From NCBI GenBank assembly GCA_017557625.1, contig JAFYYG010000057.1:1-57632 (forward strand): 57,632 bases of DNA, in the 5' to 3' direction. Below the pieces are notes generated by a model, which saw only the letters and a program-made list of their open reading frames with translations, was not told the origin of the DNA and ran no database searches. The stretch comes from Muribaculaceae bacterium (GTDB taxonomy: Bacteria > Bacteroidota > Bacteroidia > Bacteroidales > Muribaculaceae). Shown one piece after another: positions 7,690 to 15,501 of the stretch. Within the stretch, counting starts at the first letter, position 1. Each line of letters starts with the position of its first letter. The position numbers were made by a program, and so were the translations under genes.

Positions 7690-10620
7690 CTAGTTCACTC
7701 CCAGCAGAATGTCGTAGATGGCTGTGATGTCGGCTGCTGTGATGTTGCCGTCACCGTTTACGTCGGCAGTGCCTTCGTATTCGTTGCTGACACCAAGCAG
7801 GTAGTCGTAGATAGCTGTGATATCCGAGGCAGTGATGTTGCCATCGCCGTTCACATCGCCATATAGTGCCGGCTTAGCCTCAAGGATACCCAGCAGTCCG
7901 CCCTCGGTGTAGTAGCCACCGTTAACGAAGACGAAATCGCTGGTCTGTGGCCATCCATAATTGCTGAAGATGATGCCAGTGGGCTCAGCTTGATTAGAAG
8001 TGGTCCATCGGTAGATGTTTTTGCCGCTTGGAGCTACGCCAGCCACGTCAACGAGTCCTTCGCCAGGCCAAGCACCACCAGTGAAGTTGGTGCTGGTGTT
8101 CCAAATCCAAGTGTAAGGCTCATAGTAGTTGTTGCTCTCGAAATAGATGAACTGTGGTCCATCAATCCAAGTGGCGCACGATGGGATATCGGCGGTAGTC
8201 AAGTCAACATATTCTGAAGTGACGTTAGTGGCGGTGTTTGAGCCATTATACTCAAAGTAACTGTCGGTCGTGAGTCCATTGATGTCGCCAGTCTGGTTGC
8301 CGTTTCCGTCGTTAAAGATAATGTTGATGGGCTTCACGTCGTAGGTGTAGGTCCACCACTTCACGCCGTCGATGGTCTTGCTGGTGGTCATCTTTGTGCC
8401 AGGCCAGTCGCCGTTGTGCTGTGTGCCTCCTTCCTCCCATGAATAGAGATAGGGAGCGCTGGTGGCCTTGCAGTATACTGTCACTGTGTTGCTTGTGTTG
8501 CCGCTGTTTCCAGTTGTGGCATTGACAACGGTGTAGTTGCGAGTTACCACACCCTTCACTTGATCGCCTATGAGCAGACCAGCTTTAACGGTTACTTGCT
8601 GCCCTACTGTGGTGAACGATAGTTCCTTCTTGGCGATAGCCTGCTGGCTTGCCGCTGTGGGCTCGCTGCCGTCGGTTGTATAAACAATCTTGGCGTCGCC
8701 ATAGCTGGCATTGATATAGACCTTCTTGTTGGCTGGCAAATCTCCGTTAGGCTTATCTATGCAGACAAACGGATTGTAGAGTTCAGCAAGGTAGATGTTG
8801 CTCAGGTCTCGAGCCTCATTACCGCTGAAGGTGTAGAACACGTCGCCAGCCACATCGGTCACATCTTGTGTCTGTTCGCTGTCGTCGCCTTCACTCAAGA
8901 TGAAATTAAATTTATAGTCGGGGTTAGGCTTTGCATAAGTTTTGTAGTAGAACTCCTGTCCACCCACAGTGCGCTTACTTGTAAGTTTTGTGCCTGGCCA
9001 AGCGTCGGAGACTATTGCGCCGTCGTCTTCCCAAACGTAGAGATAAGGAGCGTTGCTACTCTTCACATATATGGTGATGTTATTAGGGTCGGCATCTGCA
9101 ATGATATAGTTGCGGGTCACGATGCCACTTACCTCGCCTTCCATAAACACACCCACCTTGAGAGTGGTAGTCTCGGTGAAGGTGAGGGTGGTGGCTTTGG
9201 TGATTTGAGCGCTCTCGGGAGTGGGGTTGGTGCCGTCGGTAGTATAAACCAGAGTAGTGCTTGCTATAGATGGCTTAACTTTAACGCTCACCGAGTTGGC
9301 ATATACGCCACTAGGCTTGTCAATTACCGGGTAGCCCACAATCTTGCCGATTTTCTCGCTGTTCACCCAATCAATGCCCTTGGTTATGTAGAAGGAATAG
9401 TTTTGTCCACTTTGCACAAGTTGATACTCCGACAGACTTGGCGCACTTGATGCTGCTGCTCCCAGTCGCACCATCACGTTGCCTTTAGAGCCAGTGGTAG
9501 TGAAAATGATGCCGCCATTCACCGAGGAACTGGTGCAACTGCTCATGTTGGTGACACCGCAGGCGCGACGTCCTTTGATCATATTGGTGATAGCTTCTTT
9601 ATAGGCCTCGTAGTGCAAGCTGAAGATGCATGGAGTGCCTGGCATGGCGAGGATGAATGCATTGGCGGCCTCTACGTTGTTGCCTAACTTGTTGTGGTCC
9701 TCGTTGGTGTCGTGGTTATCAACAAAGGTCACGGCATAGCGCTTGTAGTTGTCGTCGGCGATAAGTCCGGCGAGGTTCAAAGCTCCCCAGTTGCCGCCGC
9801 CGAAGGCGTCGTTGATGGCGAACTTCAGAGCGAAGTCGAATGTGCCGCTCTGGATTGCCCCGTTAGCGGTGGTTCCATTAATCCACTGCTTGAGGAGGTC
9901 GGTGTTGCCGTCGAAGTACTCGCCCACTGAGAAGATGGGGTTGGTAGCGGCGTTATACTTGCCAGTGTACTGCGGCGCATAACCCTTGGTCATATCAAGG
10001 CGGAAGCCCACATAGCCGAGCGAGTCAAGCAGGAAGCGTTGATAAGTGATGCAGTTTTGCTGCACTCGTGCGTTGGTGTGGTCAAGGTCGCGCGCTCCGT
10101 CAAAACCCTCGCCAGTGTCGTAGTTTCCGCCACCTCCAGGAACATCGTCGTTGCATACTACGCCAGTGTAGTTCTCGTTGTCCCAGGTAACGCTGTAGGT
10201 GCCTGCTGTCTCATCTTGGAATGCGAGATAGTCAGCGCCATCCAGAGATTTGGCATCCTTGTGATTGAGGACCACATCCTCAATGATGCCGGTACCCAGG
10301 GCTCCGTAGGTCTGAATCATGTTCACAAGTTTTGACTGACCTCCAAAGACGGTGGTGTGTCTCAACCAGAGGTAGGGCATATAACCCATGGTGTGGAATG
10401 TGTTGCCGCCACGTGTCATAGCCGAGTTGGGAACCCAAATCAGGTCGAAGATGGAGCCTAACTCCTCGCTGCGGGCTGTGAGGTTGTCCCACTTGGTGTA
10501 GTCATAGCTGTCCCAGTAGAACCCCTGGAACATGATGCCGCCATAGTTGGCAGGCCAACCTTGCGCCATTGCACTTATGGCAATGACCAGCGATGCTAAT
10601 GATAGATAGAATTTTTTCAT
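7690..10620 (-). CDS. Secreted GH13 alpha-amylase with CBM26-like modules and C-terminal dockerin
   Basis: 976 residues with a signal peptide (1-19). The GH13 catalytic barrel is at about 22-360: region I DVVLNH, nucleophile in GFRLDMTKGY (about D206), acid/base in SVGEYFDG (about E232), and FVDNHDT (about D302). After it come a chitobiase-like Ig domain (about 440-510), a CBM26-like starch-binding module (about 517-610, SNAPYLYVWEDDG, AWPGTKL), a second chitobiase-like domain, a second CBM26-like module (SAPYLYSWEEGG, DWPGTKM) and a third more diverged one (YYEPYTWIWN, AWPGEGL). A two-repeat dockerin ends the protein at about 919-976. It should hydrolyse internal alpha-1,4 bonds of starch outside the cell. 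A palindromic operator lies 55 nt upstream of its -7 box. Confidence 0.93.
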   Translation of the reverse strand: MKKFYLSLASLVIAISAMAQGWPANYGGIMFQGFYWDSYDYTKWDNLTARSEELGSIFDLIWVPNSAMTRGGNTFHTMGYMPYLWLRHTTVFGGQSKLVNMIQTYGALGTGIIEDVVLNHKDAKSLDGADYLAFQDETAGTYSVTWDNENYTGVVCNDDVPGGGGNYDTGEGFDGARDLDHTNARVQQNCITYQRFLLDSLGYVGFRLDMTKGYAPQYTGKYNAATNPIFSVGEYFDGNTDLLKQWINGTTANGAIQSGTFDFALKFAINDAFGGGNWGALNLAGLIADDNYKRYAVTFVDNHDTNEDHNKLGNNVEAANAFILAMPGTPCIFSLHYEAYKEAITNMIKGRRACGVTNMSSCTSSSVNGGIIFTTTGSKGNVMVRLGAAASSAPSLSEYQLVQSGQNYSFYITKGIDWVNSEKIGKIVGYPVIDKPSGVYANSVSVKVKPSIASTTLVYTTDGTNPTPESAQITKATTLTFTETTTLKVGVFMEGEVSGIVTRNYIIADADPNNITIYVKSSNAPYLYVWEDDGAIVSDAWPGTKLTSKRTVGGQEFYYKTYAKPNPDYKFNFILSEGDDSEQTQDVTDVAGDVFYTFSGNEARDLSNIYLAELYNPFVCIDKPNGDLPANKKVYINASYGDAKIVYTTDGSEPTAASQQAIAKKELSFTTVGQQVTVKAGLLIGDQVKGVVTRNYTVVNATTGNSGNTSNTVTVYCKATSAPYLYSWEEGGTQHNGDWPGTKMTTSKTIDGVKWWTYTYDVKPINIIFNDGNGNQTGDINGLTTDSYFEYNGSNTATNVTSEYVDLTTADIPSCATWIDGPQFIYFESNNYYEPYTWIWNTSTNFTGGAWPGEGLVDVAGVAPSGKNIYRWTTSNQAEPTGIIFSNYGWPQTSDFVFVNGGYYTEGGLLGILEAKPALYGDVNGDGNITASDITAIYDYLLGVSNEYEGTADVNGDGNITAADITAIYDILLGVN

Positions 10621-10662
10621 TGTTGTTATAGTTTATAAATTATATTTGTCTAATATGGCAAG

Positions 10663-10670
10663 CAAATTTA
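10663..10670 (-). promoter_or_regulatory. -7 box of the alpha-amylase gene
   Basis: The minus strand reads TAAATTTG, 42 nt before the start codon. The GCAAACGTTTGC palindrome ends 55 nt further upstream. Confidence 0.6.
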
Positions 10671-10725
10671 CTAAAAATAGTGGAACTAATTGTTGTAATT
10701 TATTATATATCTTATTAAAAAAGGT

Positions 10726-10737
10726 GCAAACGTTTGC
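10726..10737. promoter_or_regulatory. Putative operator GCAAACGTTTGC
   Basis: This is a perfect 12-bp palindrome with a central CG, of the form bound by LacI-family regulators. It lies between divergent promoters, 55 nt from the amylase -7 box and 61 nt from the -7 box of the protease gene. Near copies occur at 21803-21814 and 37040-37051 at the same distance from starch-gene promoters. Confidence 0.65.
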
Positions 10738-10775
10738 GTTTTTCGTGTGTTTTCATCATCTTTTAAGGCAACATC

Positions 10776-10806
10776 TTGCATGAGTGAGAAAAAAATGATA
10801 CTTTTG
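10776..10806 (+). promoter_or_regulatory. Promoter of the aspartic protease gene
   Basis: TTG (10776-10778), a 20-nt spacer and TACTTTTG (10799-10806) match the Bacteroidetes consensus. The start codon follows 22 nt later. Confidence 0.6.
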
Positions 10807-10828
10807 TGCAATAATAAACAATAAAGAC

Positions 10829-11674
10829 ATGACATTTCATCAAAATTCCAACGATAAAGCCAAGAGGTTCGGAATTCTGCTAATTCTGATTTTGGCAGTG
10901 GCAATAAGCGCTGCGGCAGGTGAATACACTGTGAAAATGAAGCGCAAGAGCGGAGTATATTACATTCCTTGTGTCATCAATGGAGTGAAGAAAGATTTCA
11001 TCTTCGACACAGGAGCGGCAAAGACAAGCCTCTCGCAGGAGTTTGCCAACGAGCTGCTGGCAAAGCAAGCCCTGACACGCAACGACTTCAAGGGTACTAC
11101 TCAGACTCGCAATGCCAACGGCGTAGTTGACAACAACGCCACAGTGATACTTAAGGAGGTAAAGGTTGGGAACCGACTCCTGAAAAATGTGGAGGCGATA
11201 ATCGCCGTTTCTCAAAAGGCGCCGTTGCTGCTGGGACTTAATGTTATAGATCTGCTTGGCGACTGGACAATGCGAAAAGGGTATCTCATTCTTCACGACT
11301 ATTACGGCGAGTCTGTCAAGGACGAGAAACCACAATATATCAGTCCTGCCGACATCACCTACATTGACAGCGATGATAGCACAATATACACCACTCCAGA
11401 AGCCGAGAGTGACGGCAGCCAGCCCTCTCTCAGAGTGCGAGCCTATAAGGGCGACCCCGAGGCGCAATATCAGCTGGGAATGATTTACCTCAAAGGCGTT
11501 GGCACCGATGCCAACCCTAAGTTTGCAGTTGAGTGGCTACGCATGGCGGCAACTCAGGGACACTTGGCTGCGCAACTCGCCATAGCCGACTGCTATACCT
11601 ATGGCTGGGGTGTGGAGGTTGACGAAGAGAAAGCAGAATACTGGCGCAACAAGTCGATTGAGGTGGAATACTGA
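10829..11674 (+). CDS. Retropepsin-like aspartic protease with Sel1-type repeats
   Basis: 281 residues. A hydrophobic segment at about 14-30 (FGILLILILAVAISAAAG) acts as signal peptide or membrane anchor. Residues about 35-155 form a retropepsin-like domain with the active-site motif FIFDTGAAKTSLS; one DTG per chain means it must work as a dimer. The flap and second half (LLLGLNVIDLLGDW) are also present. The C-terminal 70 residues carry two Sel1/TPR-like units (GDPEAQYQLGMIYLKGVG and GHLAAQLAIADCYTYGWG), likely protein-binding. It probably acts in the periplasm; the substrate is unknown. The lipoprotein gene downstream is on the same strand. Confidence 0.85.
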   Translation: MTFHQNSNDKAKRFGILLILILAVAISAAAGEYTVKMKRKSGVYYIPCVINGVKKDFIFDTGAAKTSLSQEFANELLAKQALTRNDFKGTTQTRNANGVVDNNATVILKEVKVGNRLLKNVEAIIAVSQKAPLLLGLNVIDLLGDWTMRKGYLILHDYYGESVKDEKPQYISPADITYIDSDDSTIYTTPEAESDGSQPSLRVRAYKGDPEAQYQLGMIYLKGVGTDANPKFAVEWLRMAATQGHLAAQLAIADCYTYGWGVEVDEEKAEYWRNKSIEVEY

Positions 11675-11725
11675 TTTTTAGGTGTTAAGTTAAGTGTCAA
11701 GTATTAAGTGTTAATAATCATTCTA
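11675..11725 (+). repeat. GTGTTAAGT-type phrase repeat after the protease gene
   Basis: The spacer after the stop codon reads as variants of one phrase: GTGTTAAGTTAAGTG, TCAAGTATTAAGTGTTAA. This is another example of a self-similar spacer directly behind a stop codon. Confidence 0.5.
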
Positions 11726-11739
11726 AAACAGGGAGATAT

Positions 11740-12555
11740 ATGGGCATAAAAAAACCATCGAGAAGTGTCATGCTGCTTCTATGCTTCATCGCATTAGTTT
11801 TCTGTTCTTGTAAATCACCCAGCAAATCACCCAGCAAATCACACCATAAAAAAGAACATGACAAGGAATTCATTGATGGGCTGAAACAAGCCAACAAAAG
11901 TTGCCCTATTGAAATTGCCGGAGGAGCAGGAACGATAGATGCTGTTAAGCTGGAAGATGATTATGTTACATTCTATGCCAGCTACAAGCAAAGCGCTAGC
12001 ACTCCTCTCCTTAACGACGATAACAAGGAGAGGCTCAAAGAAGTATTAGTTACCGCTCTCTTGAGCGGTAGGAGCAACATCATTGTCGATATGATGATTG
12101 ATGAGGGTTGTGGCCTTAAAATGGTGGCTACCAAAGACAATGTCAAGAAGACAACCGTGGTTATTCCTCTCGATGAACTAAAAGAATTCAGAGATAATTA
12201 TCGTGACAATCCGCAAGTGTCAGCTCGCAAGTCCATTGAAATACAAGTCGAGGCCGAGAAAGCCGTTCTGCCTTTAAAGATAGAAGAGGGAATGACAATG
12301 ACCGATTATATTCTTGAAGATGATTATGTCGTTTTTGTCATTGAGATAAACGAAAGTTTATATTCTATTAATACTTTTAAGCAGAATAAAGAGATCATGA
12401 AATCAGCTATAATTAACGAGGGACTTCGAGAACGTCAAGCCCAAATTCTCGTAAATATGTGTAAGTCGGCCAACATGGGAATTATCTATCGAATGATAGG
12501 TAATAAATCAAAGAACATATTTGACATTGTAATCTCATGCGATGAGCTATTATAG
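11740..12555 (+). CDS. Lipoprotein of unknown function with internal duplication
   Basis: 271 residues. The lipoprotein signal peptide ends at the lipobox VFCSC (residues about 19-24), followed by a KSPSKSPSKS linker. The rest is two related halves. Half 1 (about 65-155) has KLEDDYVTFYASY, LKEVLVTALLSG and TTVVIPLDEL. Half 2 (about 180-271) has ILEDDYVVFVIEI, MKSAIINEGLRE and FDIVISCDEL. The repeated unit is an alpha/beta domain of about 90 residues that I cannot assign to a family. It is probably attached to a membrane. It follows the aspartic protease by 65 bp on the same strand and may be its partner or substrate, which is inference only. Confidence 0.7.
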   Translation: MGIKKPSRSVMLLLCFIALVFCSCKSPSKSPSKSHHKKEHDKEFIDGLKQANKSCPIEIAGGAGTIDAVKLEDDYVTFYASYKQSASTPLLNDDNKERLKEVLVTALLSGRSNIIVDMMIDEGCGLKMVATKDNVKKTTVVIPLDELKEFRDNYRDNPQVSARKSIEIQVEAEKAVLPLKIEEGMTMTDYILEDDYVVFVIEINESLYSINTFKQNKEIMKSAIINEGLRERQAQILVNMCKSANMGIIYRMIGNKSKNIFDIVISCDELL

Positions 12556-12931
12556 ATGCAGGGGGGGTATGAGAATGAAAAAAACGGCGAGACCGAGGAA
12601 TTTACCACAAATTCAACTCGGCCTCAATACTATTGCAAATAAAAAGAGTAAAATGAAGTTATTCTAAATCAAATCAACAACTAAAGAGTGTGCGAAAAAT
12701 AATATAACCATCGTAATTAATACTGCCTAAATCTTTTTTAGTTTGTTGTGTCTTTTTCTGTCATGAAAAAAGCTATGGATTGAATGTGTTTTCGCCCTAT
12801 AAACACAGGGGCTGCGAAAATACTGCATCAGCTCCCTGAATTTTAACATCTTTTTTGATTTGACCCGAATCGGTCATTAGGATTTTCGTTGAGAAAAATG
12901 AGAAAAAGGTGACGATTTTTCTTCTTCATTT
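12556..12931. other. 376-bp intergenic region between converging genes
   Basis: No credible ORF is present. At 12593-12621 there is an imperfect hairpin (CCGAG/CTCGG, inner GAATTT/AAATTC) with a T-rich stretch on its minus-strand 3' side. At 12798-12850 there is a diverged copy of the promoter-region repeat found twice upstream of the sigma factor gene. A minus-strand transcript between the two is conceivable. Confidence 0.45.
12798..12850. repeat. Third, diverged copy of the sigma-promoter repeat
   Basis: TATAAACACAGGGGCTGC-GAAAATACTGCATCA matches the copy at 14901-14932 at most positions. It lies downstream of the sigma/anti-sigma genes. Confidence 0.5.
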
Positions 12932-14314
12932 TTAGAAATCAACCGACAATCCCATTTGCAGATTGAAGTTGAAGGGGTGCTCATTGCGCAATGTGTTGAG
13001 TGGTAAAGTGGTGATGTAGTGCGAGAGTTTGGGTTCGATGTAGATGCCCACGTGCTTGGTGAAGTTGTATTGTGCCCCGGCTGTAGCGTGCACCGACCAT
13101 TGCAGGCGCTTGATAGTGACATCGTCATTTCCGAAGGACGCATCAACTACCCTCTCAACCATTCCTTCTCCTCCCACGAAGGTGGTGAGCCCCTTGTATC
13201 GCCAGAAATTCCATCTCACGCCAAACGGCAGGCCTATCAGCTTGATGTCCTGCTTAAACATCCCACTGCCGTTATCTGGGGTGACATCGCTGGACATGGT
13301 TGTGAAGTTAATTCCCACGTTGCCGTAGAGGTTCCCGACGATGCGCTTGGTGAATGTAAGACCAAAGGTGAGTGGCATGTGGTGGTGATAGTCGTAGTTG
13401 ACTGGTGGTGCCACGTTGGGGGTCATTCCTGGTGCCCCAGGCGCCATCATCATGCCAGGATTGGTGGTGGCTGGTGGAAGTAACATCTGTGCCGAGGAAC
13501 CACTGACAATGCTGTTGCGGTCGGTGGAAACGAGTCCGTTTCCGTAGGCTGCCAGAAGCATCGAGGTCTTTTTCCTGGGTTTTGTAAGCGACATTTTTTC
13601 GCGTGCCACTCGTCGAGCATTAGCATCATAGACGAGATACTGCTGGTAAGTGCTGTCGGTGTAACTTTTCCATGGTTCCATCGCATCTTGGTTCATGACG
13701 TTGTCATACTGGCTATACAGCTCCTCGAGAGCCAACATTGTCTCTATGTCGTAATAGTAGTTCTCGGGGTCGAACTCATTAGGATAATCGGCGAGGTCAA
13801 TTAGTTCGCTGGTGTTGTTTGCCAATAGCATATCGTCGATTGATCCAGTCTTGTCAACGTTTTGTGGCAGGGTGTTGTTTACGTTGCCGTAATCTTGCTT
13901 TGGCGCTCCGACATATTCTTGTGGGAGCGACGGCTGTGGCTCGATGCTGTTATCCTGAGCCAGCAGCGGTTCGTCGGTGATATCGAGTTGTTGCTCACTG
14001 CCCGAGATTGCGGGTTCTTCAATCACTGACGGAGTATTGCTTGGTTGGTTAGATGCCAGCTTGTCAATGCTATCCTGCTTGTCGTTACGAAGCAGGAAGA
14101 ATCCCATGGTGGCGACTATGGCAACAACGGCTGCGGCAGCTGTGGCGCGCCACCAGAATTGCGGCGCAATTCTCGTAGCCTTTGCCGGGGCTGCTTGCTT
14201 GTTGGCCGACTTGGCAATAGCCTCCCACGTTCCTTCTGGAACCTCGCGGGTGGCATTTTGAGCTTTTTGCTTCAAAGCGTCAAGCCAGTCATTGTTATTT
14301 ATATTGTTGCTCAT
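12932..14314 (-). CDS. Anti-sigma-like membrane protein with C-terminal beta-barrel domain
   Basis: 460 residues. Residues 1-50 are soluble and helical (NDWLDALKQKAQNATREVPEGTW), as in anti-sigma N-termini. A transmembrane helix follows at about 54-76 (ATAAAAVVAIVATMGFFLLR). Then comes a long acidic, Pro/Asn-rich linker (about 77-250). The last 200 residues alternate polar and hydrophobic strands with aromatic girdles and end in Phe (GLTFTKRIVGNLYGNVGINF, IKLIGLPFGVRWNFW, FNLQMGLSVDF), typical of outer-membrane beta-barrels. The gene overlaps the 3' end of the ECF sigma gene by 20 bp, which argues for translational coupling and for a sigma/anti-sigma pair. If both ends are placed as predicted, one chain would span inner membrane, periplasm and outer membrane. 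Confidence 0.75.
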   Translation of the reverse strand: MSNNINNNDWLDALKQKAQNATREVPEGTWEAIAKSANKQAAPAKATRIAPQFWWRATAAAAVVAIVATMGFFLLRNDKQDSIDKLASNQPSNTPSVIEEPAISGSEQQLDITDEPLLAQDNSIEPQPSLPQEYVGAPKQDYGNVNNTLPQNVDKTGSIDDMLLANNTSELIDLADYPNEFDPENYYYDIETMLALEELYSQYDNVMNQDAMEPWKSYTDSTYQQYLVYDANARRVAREKMSLTKPRKKTSMLLAAYGNGLVSTDRNSIVSGSSAQMLLPPATTNPGMMMAPGAPGMTPNVAPPVNYDYHHHMPLTFGLTFTKRIVGNLYGNVGINFTTMSSDVTPDNGSGMFKQDIKLIGLPFGVRWNFWRYKGLTTFVGGEGMVERVVDASFGNDDVTIKRLQWSVHATAGAQYNFTKHVGIYIEPKLSHYITTLPLNTLRNEHPFNFNLQMGLSVDF

Positions 14315-14888
14315 AGTGGTAATCGTTGTTTTGCTCGTTTAAATATTTCTTGATTTTCTGTGCCAAGAGGGCTTTTGCTCTCGCCAGCTGCGACGATGAT
14401 GACTTCTCGTTGATGCCTAACTGCTCGGCAATCTCTTTGTGCGAATAACCGTCTAGGCAGTATAGGTTGAAAACCGTGCGGTAGCCATCGGGCAGCTCTG
14501 CCACCATCTCAAGAATGGTGCTGGTGTCGAGACGGTTGACTTCATCGACAGTCGCCTCCTCAACGACATCGGGCGGGTCATCCATATCGGTGGCGCTAAC
14601 AGTAGTTACCACCAGTCGTTTGCGGCTTCGCAGGAAGTTGATGGCTGTGTTAACCGCAATGCGAGTGAGCCATGCCTGCAGCGACCCATCCCCTGCCCAT
14701 GCGAAGCGGTCGATTGTAGTGTAAGCCTTGATGAACGTGTCTTGCAGCACATCTTTTGCATCGTCGTCATTGCCCACATAGCTGAAGATTTTTGCCATCA
14801 GTATTGGTGAGTATCGGTCAAATAGAGCTCGCTGAGCATTTGCTTTGCCCTGCTTGCATCCTCGGCTGATATCTCTTTCACTCATCAT
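14295..14888 (-). CDS. ECF-type RNA polymerase sigma factor
   Basis: About 197 residues from ATG 14888 (MMSERDISRGCKQGKANAQ). A GTG start at 14909 is possible but falls at the predicted transcription start. Region 2 is FDRYSPILMAKIFSYVGNDDDAKDVLQDTFIKAY, given here only as a stretch at residues about 25-65 with key DDAKDVLQDTF. Region 4 near the C-terminus shows LPDGYRTVFNLYCLDGYSHKEIAEQLG with a helix-turn-helix. It directs RNA polymerase to a small regulon, probably held in check by the overlapping downstream gene. Its own promoter region contains a duplicated motif that may be autoregulatory. Confidence 0.92.
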   Translation of the reverse strand: MMSERDISRGCKQGKANAQRALFDRYSPILMAKIFSYVGNDDDAKDVLQDTFIKAYTTIDRFAWAGDGSLQAWLTRIAVNTAINFLRSRKRLVVTTVSATDMDDPPDVVEEATVDEVNRLDTSTILEMVAELPDGYRTVFNLYCLDGYSHKEIAEQLGINEKSSSSQLARAKALLAQKIKKYLNEQNNDYHYEQQYK

Positions 14889-14900
14889 GATGTGGCATTC

Positions 14901-14965
14901 TTTAAACACACGGGGTGCAAAATTACTGCATCATTTGATGAAAAAAAATTATTTTTTCCAAAAAA
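14901..14965. repeat. Promoter-region repeat, copy A
   Basis: This roughly 65-bp segment (TAAACACACGGGGTGCAAAA, then TTACTGCATCA and an A/T-rich tail) is repeated at 15030-15095. On the minus strand it contains the -7 box TAATTTTG of the sigma gene (14918-14925). Confidence 0.65.
14918..14925 (-). promoter_or_regulatory. -7 box of the ECF sigma factor gene
   Basis: The minus strand reads TAATTTTG inside repeat copy A, 30 nt before the start codon at 14888. Confidence 0.55.
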
Positions 14966-15029
14966 AATGTTGACACCGGTGTTTTGGCCTCTTTGTCGTC
15001 TCAAGTCAAGAACTTCAAAGAACTCACTC

Positions 15030-15095
15030 AATAAACACCACATTATGCAAAATACTGCGTCATTTTTTGTAAAAATATATTTTTTCAAAGAAAAT
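15030..15095. repeat. Promoter-region repeat, copy B
   Basis: TAAACACCACATTATGCAAA, ATACTGCGTCATTTTTTG and a tail ending TTTTTTCAAAGAAAATG match copy A (14901-14965) in direct orientation at most positions. The weaker similarity continues for about 20 bp. Confidence 0.65.
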
Positions 15096-15126
15096 GCCAT
15101 GCACCTGGTATTTACAGTCATAAAAT

Positions 15127-15163
15127 AAAAAACTAAGATTCAATGATTTTGACCTTAGTTTTT
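15127..15163. terminator. Hairpin AAAAACTAAG/CTTAGTTTTT
   Basis: A 10-bp perfect stem with A residues on one side and T residues on the other could stop transcription on either strand. It lies between the lipoprotein terminator and repeat copy B. Confidence 0.55.
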
Positions 15164-15171
15164 GTAAAACG

Positions 15172-15211
15172 CAAAAAATAAAGCTGCTTCCCACGCAGTG
15201 GAAAACAGCTT
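15172..15211 (-). terminator. Intrinsic terminator of the small lipoprotein gene
   Basis: On the minus strand, AAGCTG-TTTTCCAC pairs with GTGGGAA-GCAGCTT around TGC, followed by TATTTTTT. It begins 24 nt after the stop codon. Confidence 0.75.
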
Positions 15212-15234
15212 CAAAGTTTTTTAGCGAGTTGCTA

Positions 15235-15501
15235 TTACTGTGGCTGTGCTGGTTGCTCAGCAGCTGGAGAAGCCTGCTCGGCAGCTGGAGAAGCCTGCTC
15301 AGCAGCTGGAGAAGCTTGCTCAGCAGCTGGAGAAGCCTGCTCCTCAGCTGGAGAAGCCTGGTCAGCAGCTGGAGTTGGTTGCTCAGTCTGGGCTGAAGCA
15401 TTTGAAGTAGAATCAGTACTTGGCTTGCTACCATCGGTACCAGTGCAAGAGAACAGAGCTACGCTTGCGAAAACAGCAACTAATAAAACTAACTTTTTCA
15501 T
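15235..15501 (-). CDS. Small Ala/Pro/Glu/Gln-rich repeat lipoprotein
   Basis: 88 residues. The signal peptide with lipobox LFSC ends at about residue 19. The mature part is low-complexity: a Ser/Thr-rich stretch followed by five copies of a seven-residue unit, A(A/E)EQASP, and the tail AAEQPAQPQ. The 21-bp DNA unit is almost identical from copy to copy, so copy number may vary. No globular domain is present; it probably forms an extended spacer on a membrane surface. It has its own promoter (15575-15604) and terminator (15172-15211). Confidence 0.75.
   Translation of the reverse strand: MKKLVLLVAVFASVALFSCTGTDGSKPSTDSTSNASAQTEQPTPAADQASPAEEQASPAAEQASPAAEQASPAAEQASPAAEQPAQPQ
15241..15390 (-). 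repeat. 21-bp tandem repeat inside the small lipoprotein
   Basis: The unit GCAGCTGGAGAAGCCTGCTC (plus one base) recurs about five times with single-base changes. It encodes the AAEQASP units and is a likely site of slippage or recombination. Confidence 0.8.

Noticed and set aside
7690-7862. Reading the C-terminal Ca-loop modules as type IX sorting domains
   Set aside because: The paired DxNxDG loops with following YxxLL helices are dockerin-like, lack the beta-sandwich pattern of sorting domains, and one copy is N-terminal.
14885-15128. Two overlapping 78-codon frames on opposite strands
   Set aside because: Both arise from the duplicated promoter segment (copies A and B); the peptide repeats only mirror the DNA repeat.
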